Part shown: positions 54,158 to 62,437 of the stretch, piece after piece | Numbering within the stretch: the stretch's first letter is position 1 | Layout: every line of letters starts with the position of its first letter | Assembly: GCF_022179125.1 (NCBI RefSeq) | Contig: NZ_BPQG01000053.1 | Span: forward strand, 52,465 to 116,464 | Direction: 5' to 3' | DNA length: 64,000 nt | Source of the DNA: Methylobacterium cerastii | Lineage (GTDB): Bacteria > Pseudomonadota > Alphaproteobacteria > Rhizobiales > Beijerinckiaceae | The notes under the pieces: generated by a model | Databases searched by the model: none | Seen by the model: only the letters and a program-made list of their open reading frames with translations | What the model was told of the DNA's origin: nothing | Translations under genes and position numbers: made by a program

Positions 54158-56119
54158 ATGCAACAGAACCGAGCCACGGCGCTGGCGATGACAGTCTCAA
54201 ACAGCGTGCGCCGGCTCTTCAGGGTCCCCGACGACGAGCCGAACGTGCTCGTCGCGCAGGCGCGGGCCCTGTCGCGCCAGGTGCCGATCCTGCATACGAT
54301 CCTGAGCCTGGACGCCATGGGGGTGGCCTACACCCATTACGGCGTGGCGCCGGACGGGCTGACGATCCTGCCGCTGGCGGTCCTGCTGTCGGTCTGCGCC
54401 GGCCGCGTCCTGATCTGGAGCCGCACGAACCATCACGCCATCGGCCCCGAGGAGGCGTTGCGCCGTCTCAGGGGCACCAACCGGCTCGCGGCGATCCTCG
54501 GCTCCGGGTTTGCGATCTGGGCCATCCTGCTGACCCGGTACGGCGACGCCGCCACCAACCTGCACGTGCTGTACTTCCTCAGCATCACGATGATCGCGTG
54601 CATCTCCTGCCTGACGCACCTGCGCACGGCGACGCTGATCGTCTCGGCGCTCGCGGTGCCGGCTTCGGCGTACTTCCTGGTGATCGGCGCGCCCGTGGTC
54701 CGGGCGGCCGCGCTCAACTACGTCGGCGTCGTCGTGGTGTTGCTGTTCATGCAGTCGGTCTACTACCGCGACTTCCGCCGCCTCACCCGGCTGACCGGGG
54801 AGAACCACGCGCTCGCCCACACCGACCCGCTGACCGGCCTGCCGAACCGGCGCTCCTTCTTCGCCGAGCTCGAGCAGGCCATCGCGGCCGCCGGCACGGC
54901 GGAGACGCGCTTCGCGATCGGCCTGATCGACCTCGACGGGTTCAAGCCGGTCAACGACACCCTCGGCCACCTAGCCGGCGACGCGGTGCTGTGCGAGGTC
55001 GGCCGCCGGCTCCAGGACGCCGTCGGCGCGGCGGGCGTGGTGGCGCGCCTCGGCGGCGACGAGTTCGGCCTGATCCTGCACGGCTGGCCGGACCTCGACA
55101 CCCTCGGCCGGACCCTGTGCACGATCCTGAAGCAGCCCTATGCCCTGCGCGACACCACCGCGCGGATCGGCGCCTCGATCGGCTTCGCGTGCTTCCCCGA
55201 AACCGCGCGGACCGCGGAGATGCTCGTCGAGCGGGCCGACCACACGCTCTACCATGCCAAGACCCACGCGCCGGGCACCGCGGCCTGCTTCGCGTTCGAG
55301 CACGAGAACCGGATGCACCGGCAGGCTCAGGTCGAGCAGGCGCTGCGCCGGGCCGACCTCGCGGCCGAGTTCCACCTGCTGTTCCAGCCGATCGTCGACG
55401 TCGTCGCCGGGCGGGTCCAGGCCTACGAGGCGCTGGCGCGCTGGAACAGCCCGACCCTCGGCTCGGTGTCGCCGGTCGACTTCATCGTGGTGGCCGAGCG
55501 CACCGGGCTGATCCACGACCTCAGCCTGGCGCTGCTCCGCAAGGCGCTTGCGGCGATGGCGTCCTGGCCCGAGCACGTGGCCCTGTCCTTCAACCTCTCG
55601 GCCTACGACCTCGCCGCCGCCGAGGGCATCGCGACGATCACCGCCCTGATCGCGGAAAGCGGCATCGTGCCCGAGCGCATCGTGTTCGAGGTCACCGAGA
55701 CCGGCCTGATGCGCGACCTCGTCGACGCCGGCCGCTCGCTCGGCGCCCTGCGGGCGCTCGGCGTCGGCATCGCGCTCGACGATTTCGGCACCGGCTATTC
55801 CAGCCTCGGCTACGTCCACCGCCTGCCGATCAGCGAATTGAAGATCGACCGCAGCTTCGTCACCGACATCTGCAGCGACGCCGCCTCGCGCAACATCATC
55901 CACTCGATCCTCGACCTCGCGCGCAACCTCCGCCTGCTCTGCGTGGTCGAGGGCGTCGAGACCGAGGCGCAGATGCTCCATCTGCGCGCCGCCGGCTGCC
56001 GCTACATGCAGGGCTACCTGTTCCAGAAGCCGATGCCGGCGGCCGCGATCGCCGCGTTCGAGGCCGGCTTTGCGCTGCCGCAGCCGCAAGGCGAAGACCG
56101 GATCGCCGCAGCCGCCTGA
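54158..56119 (+). CDS. Membrane GGDEF-EAL cyclic-di-GMP enzyme
   Basis: 653 residues. Five or six N-terminal membrane segments (about 35-205, such as ILPLAVLLSVCAGRVLIW and YVGVVVVLLFMQSVYY), a GGDEF domain (about 220-385) with intact LGGDEFGLI, and an EAL domain (about 400-640) with YEALARW, DDFGTGYSS and EGVET. Both synthesis and hydrolysis motifs are intact. Start ATG at 54158 is uncertain (another at 54188; neither has a clear RBS). Lies between the two toxin-immunity loci. Confidence 0.87.
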   Translation: MQQNRATALAMTVSNSVRRLFRVPDDEPNVLVAQARALSRQVPILHTILSLDAMGVAYTHYGVAPDGLTILPLAVLLSVCAGRVLIWSRTNHHAIGPEEALRRLRGTNRLAAILGSGFAIWAILLTRYGDAATNLHVLYFLSITMIACISCLTHLRTATLIVSALAVPASAYFLVIGAPVVRAAALNYVGVVVVLLFMQSVYYRDFRRLTRLTGENHALAHTDPLTGLPNRRSFFAELEQAIAAAGTAETRFAIGLIDLDGFKPVNDTLGHLAGDAVLCEVGRRLQDAVGAAGVVARLGGDEFGLILHGWPDLDTLGRTLCTILKQPYALRDTTARIGASIGFACFPETARTAEMLVERADHTLYHAKTHAPGTAACFAFEHENRMHRQAQVEQALRRADLAAEFHLLFQPIVDVVAGRVQAYEALARWNSPTLGSVSPVDFIVVAERTGLIHDLSLALLRKALAAMASWPEHVALSFNLSAYDLAAAEGIATITALIAESGIVPERIVFEVTETGLMRDLVDAGRSLGALRALGVGIALDDFGTGYSSLGYVHRLPISELKIDRSFVTDICSDAASRNIIHSILDLARNLRLLCVVEGVETEAQMLHLRAAGCRYMQGYLFQKPMPAAAIAAFEAGFALPQPQGEDRIAAAA

Positions 56120-56144
56120 GCGCCGCCGGGCCCGAGGAGGGGCC

Positions 56145-56417
56145 GTGCTCGCGTTCGACCACAGGGCGATCGTCGCGCCGATCCTCGCGGAGGGCGTCGC
56201 CCCTGTCCGCGCCCTCCTCGAAGCCGGAGGCGTCTTGATGGACGACCGGATCGATTCGGTCATCGCGTCGACGACGGCCGAGGTGCTGCGCGACGGGATG
56301 CCCCCGCACCCGGTCGCGTTCGGGCACGACGAATCGCCGGGACGTGGGCGGGGCCGGGCACGGCGCCCGGCCGCGCGTGGTGGGAAGCGAAGGGAAACGC
56401 TTGTCGCCCGGGCTTGA
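56145..56417 (+). pseudogene. VOC-family N-terminal fragment
   Basis: From a GTG with a strong GAGGAGG site, the first 25 residues (LAFDHRAIVAPILAEGV, then PVRALL) align with the opening of the intact VOC gene at 58278 (LTLDHLAIVAPDLAAGVAYV). Downstream the similarity ends and a low-complexity Arg/Gly tail follows, so this looks like a truncated homologue. It lies just left of toxin locus 2, whose right border is the intact VOC gene. Confidence 0.5.
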
Positions 56418-56445
56418 CTGCGCCACGAACAAATCAAGAACATTC

Positions 56446-56474
56446 CTGACATATTAAGACTATTAGCCTATTAC
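56446..56474 (+). promoter_or_regulatory. Candidate sigma-70 promoter of toxin locus 2
   Basis: CTGACA, 17 bases, TATTAC in A+T-rich sequence, 25 bases before the toxin ATG. Confidence 0.45.
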
Positions 56475-56499
56475 GCCCCGTCCACGAGCGGAGTGATCC

Positions 56500-57153
56500 A
56501 TGGTCGCGCATGAGATCGTCGTCACGCGGTCGCGGTGGCTTTTGGCGGCTTTGCGCGTCGAGGCGAAGCTGCTTCGGCTCGGCCTCGTTCTTCACGCCTA
56601 CAACCCGGGCCAATTGCGGGTGCCGGCCGGCCGACCGGACGGTGGCCGGTGGACGCGTGAGGACGGCGCCGAAGGCTTTACGACGGGTGACGATGCACGT
56701 CTCATCCTCGTCGGCAGCGAAGATGATCAACGGTACAAAGGCGATCTCAGAGCGGAGGAGGGGCGCGGCGGCCACACGCTTGGCAGGCATATCGGCAAGT
56801 CCGATGACGAATTGTTCGAGCGCGTGCGAAAATCTCAGTGGCGCTCATTGCTCGCAAACGGAGGGATGAGGCGAGACGGGAGCTTCGAGTCGATCGAATC
56901 CGCAAATAATTTTGTCAATCAAACAATAGAATCAAATAAGGAAGCCGTCGATCGCGTCGCTTCCGGTATCGACGATCGCAAGTTCATAGAAAAATCATTC
57001 GATCGCAACACTGGGAGAGAGGCCTATAGCACAAACGAGGGCGTCGTTTATATGCGCGACACGCGTAGCGTCGGCGTTGAGTTGAGACATGACCCTACTT
57101 CCCCTCGCGGATTTCGTATCCGGACAGCATACCTTTTAACAGAAGGTGATTGA
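56500..57153 (+). CDS. RNase A-like toxin 2, solitary, intact
   Basis: 217 residues. Residues 1-60 form a leader: a Leu/Arg-rich helix (about 11-31), then NPGQLRVPAGRPDGGRWT (35-52). The C-terminal domain (about 89-217) opens GRGGHTLGRHIGKSDDELFER and closes PRGFRIRTAY, matching the bacterial RNase A-fold toxin domain of CdiA-CT type; candidate catalytic residues are His97, Arg108, Thr209 and Tyr211. No signal peptide and no secretion domain. Toxin stop and immunity ATG are one base apart. GC falls sharply through its 3' half. Confidence 0.8.
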   Translation: MVAHEIVVTRSRWLLAALRVEAKLLRLGLVLHAYNPGQLRVPAGRPDGGRWTREDGAEGFTTGDDARLILVGSEDDQRYKGDLRAEEGRGGHTLGRHIGKSDDELFERVRKSQWRSLLANGGMRRDGSFESIESANNFVNQTIESNKEAVDRVASGIDDRKFIEKSFDRNTGREAYSTNEGVVYMRDTRSVGVELRHDPTSPRGFRIRTAYLLTEGD

Positions 57154-57154
57154 A

Positions 57155-57433
57155 ATGAAATTATCTGCGGAATTTCGTGAGCTTATCCTGCAATTCTATC
57201 AGGATATTCTTGATGACGTATCGAGCCAAGAGGAATTAATCAGTACTGTTTTATCGCCCTTGAAAGATGAGGCAAAACGCGCAAGGCTGAGAGATTATCT
57301 CAGTCTGGTTACCTCAGATAATTTTTCAAATGATGAACTAAAGAATTTATGGTGGTCTTCGTCCGCCGATATTGTATTTTACGACGGTGCCGAGCTGAGA
57401 ATTTTTCTCAAACGGGTGCGGGATAGGCTGTAA
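57155..57433 (+). CDS. CdiI-like immunity protein 3 (cognate of toxin 2)
   Basis: 92 residues. FRELILQFYQDILDDV, SQEELISTVLSP, DELKNLWWSSSADIVFYDG and LRIFLKRVRDRL carry the family pattern. Very acidic N-terminal half, suiting binding to a basic RNase. ATG chosen with AGAAGG 8 bases before; a GTG at 57146 would overlap the toxin. Markedly A+T-rich compared with the chromosome around it. Confidence 0.8.
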   Translation: MKLSAEFRELILQFYQDILDDVSSQEELISTVLSPLKDEAKRARLRDYLSLVTSDNFSNDELKNLWWSSSADIVFYDGAELRIFLKRVRDRL

Positions 57434-57476
57434 CCCCTACTTTGGAACCCGCCAGAGCGGTCGGGAGTCAGCGAAC

Positions 57477-57614
57477 GCTGAGGCTTATAGCAACAGATGA
57501 GGCTCTGTTTATGTCAGGCATAATTGAAGCTCTGGTTTTTATATAATTCACACCCCAAATTCGGCGCGTGGATTCCGCGTCCGAACATCACATTCACGAA
57601 GTGATGGAGATTGA
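57477..57614 (+). pseudogene. Toxin 3 C-terminal remnant
   Basis: One frame reads AEAYSNR, stop, GSVYVRHN, stop, SSGFYIIHTPNSARGFRVRTSH and ends SRSDGD-stop. This aligns with the last 45 codons of toxin 2 (EAYSTNEGVVYMRD, HDPTSPRGFRIRTAY, EGD). Two stops and loss of everything upstream show decay; the final Tyr is His. It overlaps the next immunity start by 11 bases, the same toxin-immunity junction as in locus 1. Confidence 0.75.
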
Positions 57615-57894
57615 CATACAACAACCCCCTGAATTTAAAAAATTCTCACTTCAGTTTTACTCTGGCATATTAGATGATGTTGAAACGGAAGAAGAATTAA
57701 TTGACTCGGTCTTGTCCCCATTTTCAGACACGCAACAACGCGCATGCTTGCGTTCGTATCTCGATGCGATCACGCAGGATCATGTCGACGACAAGGAGCT
57801 ACAGAAAATCTGGTGGTCGTCTTCCGCAGACACTGTGTTTCATGATAGCGCAGGGCTACGCGAGTTACTGAGAAGAGCGCGCGATCGGCTCTGA
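57604..57894 (+). CDS. CdiI-like immunity protein 4
   Basis: 96 residues. PEFKKFSLQFYSGILDDV, EEELIDSVLSPFSD, ELQKIWWSSSADTVFHD and LRELLRRARDRL. The opening EIDIQQPPEF parallels EIDMQASPEF of immunity protein 1, so it belongs to the remnant toxin upstream. Frame intact although its toxin is dead. Confidence 0.75.
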   Translation: MEIDIQQPPEFKKFSLQFYSGILDDVETEEELIDSVLSPFSDTQQRACLRSYLDAITQDHVDDKELQKIWWSSSADTVFHDSAGLRELLRRARDRL

Positions 57895-57931
57895 TTTTGG
57901 CTCAGCTTTTATCATATGCAAGCCGCTCGAA

Positions 57932-58210
57932 ATGAAATTCCCATTAGAATTCCTTGAATTCAGCCTACAGTTCTATCAATATCTTCTTGATGACGTATCG
58001 AGCGAAGATGAACTGATCAGAACCGTCTTATCGCCCTTCAAAGACAAGGAAAAACGCGCAAGACTGAAGGAGCAGCTCGAATTTTTTATCGGGAATGAAT
58101 TTTCAGATGAAGAACTGAGAAAACTATGGTGGTCTTCGTCCGCCGATTTTGTGTTTTATGACGGCGCCGAGCTGAGAGCTTTCCTCAAACGGGTGCGGGA
58201 CAGACTGTGA
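57932..58210 (+). CDS. CdiI-like immunity protein 5
   Basis: 92 residues. FLEFSLQFYQYLLDDV, SEDELIRTVLSPFKD, ELRKLWWSSSADFVFYDG and LRAFLKRVRDRL. Very close to immunity protein 3 in DNA as well as protein, including about 55 bases past the stop, so the two arose by recent duplication. No toxin accompanies it. Confidence 0.75.
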   Translation: MKFPLEFLEFSLQFYQYLLDDVSSEDELIRTVLSPFKDKEKRARLKEQLEFFIGNEFSDEELRKLWWSSSADFVFYDGAELRAFLKRVRDRL

Positions 58211-58277
58211 CGCCCGGCTCGGGAACCGACAGGGCCGTTCGGAACCAGCGAACGCCGTTGGTGATAGGGATCGATCC

Positions 58278-58913
58278 ATGCTCACCCTCGACCACCTTGC
58301 CATCGTCGCACCGGATCTCGCCGCGGGCGTGGCGTATGTTCGCGACGGCCTCGGGATCGACATGCCGGAGGGCGGGCGCCACCGCGAGATGGGCACCCGA
58401 AACCACCTCCTGCGGCTCGGCGAGGCCCTGTTCCTGGAAGTGATCGCCATCGATCCCGAGGCGGCGGCCCCGCCCCACGCCCGCTGGTTCGGCCTGAGCG
58501 ACCCGGGGCGGGTGCGAGCGGACTGGGAGTCCGGCCGGCGGCTGCGCGGCTTCGTCGCCCGCACGGACGATCTCGATCGCCTGCTCGGCGCCCACGGCGA
58601 ACGGTTCGGGAAGGCCGCCAGGATGACCCGTTGCGCCCTGACCTGGCGCTTCGCCGTCCGCCCCGACGGCGCCTGGCCCGAGGACGGCGCCCTGCCCTGC
58701 CCGATGACGTGGGGCGACGGGCCGCACCCGGCCGCCGCGATGCCCGACCTCGGCTGCCGGCTCGCCGGCCTGACGCTCACGCACCCCGACCCCGACCGGA
58801 TCGCCGCGCTGTACCGGACGCTCGACCTCGCGGACGCGCCGGCGGTCCGGGCCGGGGCCTTCGGCTACCGCGCCGAGATCGCGACGCCCGGCGGCCTGCG
58901 CGTGCTATCCTGA
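58278..58913 (+). CDS. VOC family protein (glyoxalase-like)
   Basis: 211 residues. LDHLAIVAPDLAAGVAYVRDGLG opening (given in part) and HREMGTRNHLLRLGEALFLEVIAID give a glyoxalase-like domain; a second half-domain follows (LGCRLAGLTLTHPDPDRIAALYRTL). Metal ligands are plausible (His in LDHLA, Glu in LEVIAID), substrate unknown. Border gene of the toxin island; a fragment of a homologue is on the other side. Confidence 0.78.
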   Translation: MLTLDHLAIVAPDLAAGVAYVRDGLGIDMPEGGRHREMGTRNHLLRLGEALFLEVIAIDPEAAAPPHARWFGLSDPGRVRADWESGRRLRGFVARTDDLDRLLGAHGERFGKAARMTRCALTWRFAVRPDGAWPEDGALPCPMTWGDGPHPAAAMPDLGCRLAGLTLTHPDPDRIAALYRTLDLADAPAVRAGAFGYRAEIATPGGLRVLS

Positions 58914-58962
58914 GGCTTCGGCGGCGGCTGCTAGCCGGCGCATCCAGCAGGAGACCGTCCCG

Positions 58963-59541
58963 ATGGCCCTCGTCTGCCCCGTGATCCTCGGCTCGGTCCG
59001 CTCCGACCGGCAGGGCCTTCGCGTCGCGCGCTTCCTGATCGTGCAGCTGGAGGCGCGCGGCTGGGAGGCGCCACTGGTCGACCCCGCCGCGCTGCAGCTG
59101 CCGCTGCTCGACCGGATGTACAAGGAGCACCCGAAGGGCGAGGCGCCGCCGAAGCTCGAGGCGCTGGCGGAGCTCTACCGCCGTGCCGACGCCTTCGTGG
59201 TGGTCTCGGCCGAGTACAACCATTCGGTGCCGCCGGCCCTGTCGAACACCCTCGACCACTTCCTGGAGGAGTATTTCTGGCGGCCCTCGGCGATCTGCTG
59301 CTACTCGGCCGGGCAGTACGGCGGCGTCCGCGCGGCGATGCAGCTCCGGGCGATGCTGGCCGAGCTCGGCATGCCGAGCATCCCCTCGCTGCTGCCGGTG
59401 CCGCGGGTCGGCAAGGCGCTCGACGAGGCCGGCACGGCCGCCGAGCCCTGGCTCCCCAAGGCCGCGGGCCGGTTCCTCGACGAGCTGACCTGGTACGCCG
59501 AGGCGCTGAAGGCCCAGCGGCAGAAGGGCACGCCGTACTGA
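58963..59541 (+). CDS. NADPH-dependent FMN reductase family protein
   Basis: 192 residues, flavodoxin-like. ILGSVRSDRQGLRVARFL binds the FMN phosphate, and SAEYNHSVPPALSNTLDHF is the conserved flavin/active-site loop. Likely quinone, chromate or azo reductase-type activity. RBS GGAG. 49 bases after the VOC gene. Confidence 0.88.
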   Translation: MALVCPVILGSVRSDRQGLRVARFLIVQLEARGWEAPLVDPAALQLPLLDRMYKEHPKGEAPPKLEALAELYRRADAFVVVSAEYNHSVPPALSNTLDHFLEEYFWRPSAICCYSAGQYGGVRAAMQLRAMLAELGMPSIPSLLPVPRVGKALDEAGTAAEPWLPKAAGRFLDELTWYAEALKAQRQKGTPY

Positions 59542-59605
59542 GCCCCGGCTGGCACCGCGATTGCCATGGCTCCAGCCGAGTGGCGGTCGCGAGGTGGGCA
59601 AAGGC

Positions 59606-59944
59606 ATGAACGAGAGCGTGGAGCGGGTCCGGGACGCCCTGGCCGAGCTGATCAAGGCGGCGCTGATCTCCGACGACCGCACGAGCCTCGCCTGCCGCGA
59701 CGCGGCGCGGGCCAAGCTCGCGGCGCTGGCGGCCGACCCGCCCGACGCCGCCTCGGTGCGCGTGGACGGCGCCTGGACGCTGGCGATCCAGGCGGCCGAG
59801 GCGCCGGAGTTCCGCGACGCCGAGGGCCAGGTCAACCTGACCCTGCCGCGCGCCGCGCCGTTCGCCCTCGACGACCTCACCGCCCCCGGCTTCGACGTGG
59901 ATTCCGCCGTCGAGACGATCCGCAAGTCGGCCTCGACCGGCTGA
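59606..59944 (+). CDS. Hypothetical protein
   Basis: 112 residues, no signal or membrane segment, one Cys, Ala-rich helices (VERVRDALAELIKAAL, CRDAARAKLAAL) followed by a strand-rich middle (RVDGAWTLAIQ) and FDVDSAVETIRKSASTG. Not recognised. RBS candidates GAGG and AAAGG. Stands between the FMN reductase and rnr on the same strand. Confidence 0.6.
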   Translation: MNESVERVRDALAELIKAALISDDRTSLACRDAARAKLAALAADPPDAASVRVDGAWTLAIQAAEAPEFRDAEGQVNLTLPRAAPFALDDLTAPGFDVDSAVETIRKSASTG

Positions 59945-59989
59945 GGGCCGGCGTCGGCGGCCGACGCCTGTTGAGGGCGGGCCGCGCCG

Positions 59990-62413
59990 ATGTTGCTCCG
60001 GATCGGGCGCAGCACCATGTTGGGGATGACAAGCGCGGTCCTCGATCGCGATCCCCGAACAGAACCGTCGCCGCGCGCGGCGCGAGCGAGCCCAAAGCCT
60101 TTGGCCAGACGCATCGACACCCAGGCGGGTGAACCCTCCCTGCCCTCGCGCGAGCAGATCGTCGCGTTCATCGCGCAGGCGACGGACACGGTCGGCAAAC
60201 GCGAGATCGCGCAGGCCTTCGGCATCAAGGGCGCCGACAAGATCGGGCTGAAGCGCATCCTCAAGGAGATCGAGGAGGACGGCGACATCGCCCGCGGGCG
60301 CGGCGGCCTGTCGAAGGCCGGGCGCCTGCCGCCGGTGGTGCTGGCCGACATCCGCTCGCGCGACCGCAACGGCGACTTCCTGGCCTTCCCCGCCGAGTGG
60401 GATGCGGGCAAGGGCAAGCCGCCGACCATCGTGCTCCACGCCCCGCGCGGCGGCCGCAAGCCGAGGGGGCTGACCGCCGGCATCGGCGACCGCGCCCTGC
60501 TGAAGGTCGAGCCGGACGGCGCCGACGGGCGCTACACCGGCCGCGTCGTCAAGGTGATCGGCAAGAACAAGGCCGAGATCATCGGCGTGTTCCGCGAGGG
60601 CGCCCAGGGCGGCCGCATCGTGCCCGTGGAGAAGCGCGCGCAGGGGCGCGAGATCCTGATCCCGCCCGGCGAGGAGGGCGAGGCCCGCGAGGGCGACCTC
60701 GTCAGCGTGACGCTGGAGCGCGAGACCCGCTTCGGCCTCCCGCGCGGCCGGGTGCGCGAGCGCCTCGGCTCGCTGGGCTCCGAGAAGGCGGTGAGCCTGA
60801 TCGCGCTGCACCTCCACCACATCCCGCACGTGTTCGCGGAGGCGACGCTGGCGGAAGCGGATGCGGCCAAGCCCGCCACGATGAAGGGCCGCGAGGATTG
60901 GCGCGACCGGCCGCTGCTGACCATCGACCCGCCGGACGCCAAGGACCACGACGACGCCGTGATGGCGGAGGCCGACGACGACGCGGGCAACCCCGGCGGC
61001 TTCGTCGTCACGGTGGCGATCGCGGATGTGGCGGCCTACGTCCGCCCCGGCACCAGCCTCGACCGCGAGGCGCTGGAGCGCGGCAACTCGGTCTACTTCC
61101 CCGATCGCGTCGTGCCGATGCTCCCTGAGCGCATCTCCAACGACCTGTGCAGCTTGCGCGAGGGCGAGGACCGCCCGGCGCTCGCGGTGCGGATGGTGGT
61201 CGCCGCCGACGGGACCAAGCGGAAGCACAGTTTCCACCGGGTGATGATGCGCTCGCGCGCAAAGCTTTCCTACGCGCAGGCGCAGGCAGCGATCGACGGG
61301 CACGGCGACGACGCGGCCAACGCGCTGCTCGATGGGGCGCTCCGCCCGCTCTGGGCCGCCTACGCCGCGTTGAAGGAAGCGCGCGACAGGCGCGGGCCGC
61401 TGGCCCTCGACCTGCCGGAGCGCAAGGTGCTGCTCACCGCCGACGGGGCGGTCGACCGGGTGATCGTGCCGGAGCGCCTCGACGCGCATCGCCTCATCGA
61501 AGAATTCATGATCCAGGCCAACGTCGCGGCGGCTGAGACCCTGGAGTCGGCACGTCAGGTGCTGATCTACCGGGTGCACGACGAGCCGGCGATCGAGAAG
61601 ATGCGGGCTCTGGGCGAAGTGCTCGCCTCCGTCGGCGTCAAGCTGCCGAAGGAGGGCGCGCTGCGCCCGGCGTTGTTCAACCGCATCCTGGGGGCGGTGG
61701 CCGAGACCGAGCACGCGCTGTTCATCAACGAGGTGGTGCTGCGCAGCCAGGCCCAGGCCGTCTACGCGTCCGAGAACCTCGGGCATTTCGGGCTGAACCT
61801 GCGCCGCTACGCCCACTTCACCTCGCCGATCCGGCGTTACGCCGACCTCGTCGTCCACCGGGCGCTGATCACGGCGGGGCGCATGGGCTCGGACGGGCTC
61901 TCGCCGGACGTGACGGCGGCCGACCTCGCACAGGTCGGCGAGCAGATCTCGGCGGCCGAGCGCCGCGCCATGGCGGCCGAGCGCGAGACCATCGACCGGC
62001 TGATCGCCCACCACCTCGCCGACCGGGTCGGCGCGAGCTTCCACGGCCAGATCGCCGGCGTGACGCGGGCCGGCCTGTTCATCAAGCTGGCCGACACCGG
62101 CGCCGACGGCTTCGTGCCGATATCGACGCTGGGCGCCGACTACTTCCGCCACGAGGAAGGCCGCCACGCCCTGGTCGGCGAGCGCACCGGCGAGACCTTC
62201 CGGCTGGGCGACAAGGTCGAGGTGAGGCTGGTGGAGGCCGCCCCGGTCGCCGGCGCGCTGCGGTTCGAGCTGTTGTCGGACGGGCGCACGCGGGCGGGCA
62301 CCAAGTCCGCCGGCACCAAGGCGCCCGGCGGCCGCGCCTTCAAGGCCGCCCCGAGCGGTCGCCCCGCCGGCATCCGCAACACGGGTACGCGTCACCGCGG
62401 CTCGCGCCGGTGA
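59990..62413 (+). CDS. rnr: Ribonuclease R
   Basis: 807 residues. N-terminal winged-helix (SREQIVAFIAQATDTVGKREIAQAFG), cold-shock domains, RNB catalytic domain with the metal aspartates in TIDPPDAKDHDDAV, and ERISNDLCSLREGEDRPAL and FTSPIRRYADLVVHR, then an S1 domain (GVTRAGLFIKLADTGADGFV) and a basic Lys/Arg/Gly tail. 3'-5' exoribonuclease for structured RNA. Start uncertain: ATG 59990 has GAGGG upstream; ATGs at 60017 and 60026 are possible. Confidence 0.95.
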   Translation: MLLRIGRSTMLGMTSAVLDRDPRTEPSPRAARASPKPLARRIDTQAGEPSLPSREQIVAFIAQATDTVGKREIAQAFGIKGADKIGLKRILKEIEEDGDIARGRGGLSKAGRLPPVVLADIRSRDRNGDFLAFPAEWDAGKGKPPTIVLHAPRGGRKPRGLTAGIGDRALLKVEPDGADGRYTGRVVKVIGKNKAEIIGVFREGAQGGRIVPVEKRAQGREILIPPGEEGEAREGDLVSVTLERETRFGLPRGRVRERLGSLGSEKAVSLIALHLHHIPHVFAEATLAEADAAKPATMKGREDWRDRPLLTIDPPDAKDHDDAVMAEADDDAGNPGGFVVTVAIADVAAYVRPGTSLDREALERGNSVYFPDRVVPMLPERISNDLCSLREGEDRPALAVRMVVAADGTKRKHSFHRVMMRSRAKLSYAQAQAAIDGHGDDAANALLDGALRPLWAAYAALKEARDRRGPLALDLPERKVLLTADGAVDRVIVPERLDAHRLIEEFMIQANVAAAETLESARQVLIYRVHDEPAIEKMRALGEVLASVGVKLPKEGALRPALFNRILGAVAETEHALFINEVVLRSQAQAVYASENLGHFGLNLRRYAHFTSPIRRYADLVVHRALITAGRMGSDGLSPDVTAADLAQVGEQISAAERRAMAAERETIDRLIAHHLADRVGASFHGQIAGVTRAGLFIKLADTGADGFVPISTLGADYFRHEEGRHALVGERTGETFRLGDKVEVRLVEAAPVAGALRFELLSDGRTRAGTKSAGTKAPGGRAFKAAPSGRPAGIRNTGTRHRGSRR

Positions 62414-62437
62414 CACGGCCGGGTGTATGGTGACGGC

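Noticed and set aside
56145-56417. Calling this an independent functional gene
   Set aside because: Only its first 25 residues resemble a known family; the rest is low-complexity. Kept as a fragment.
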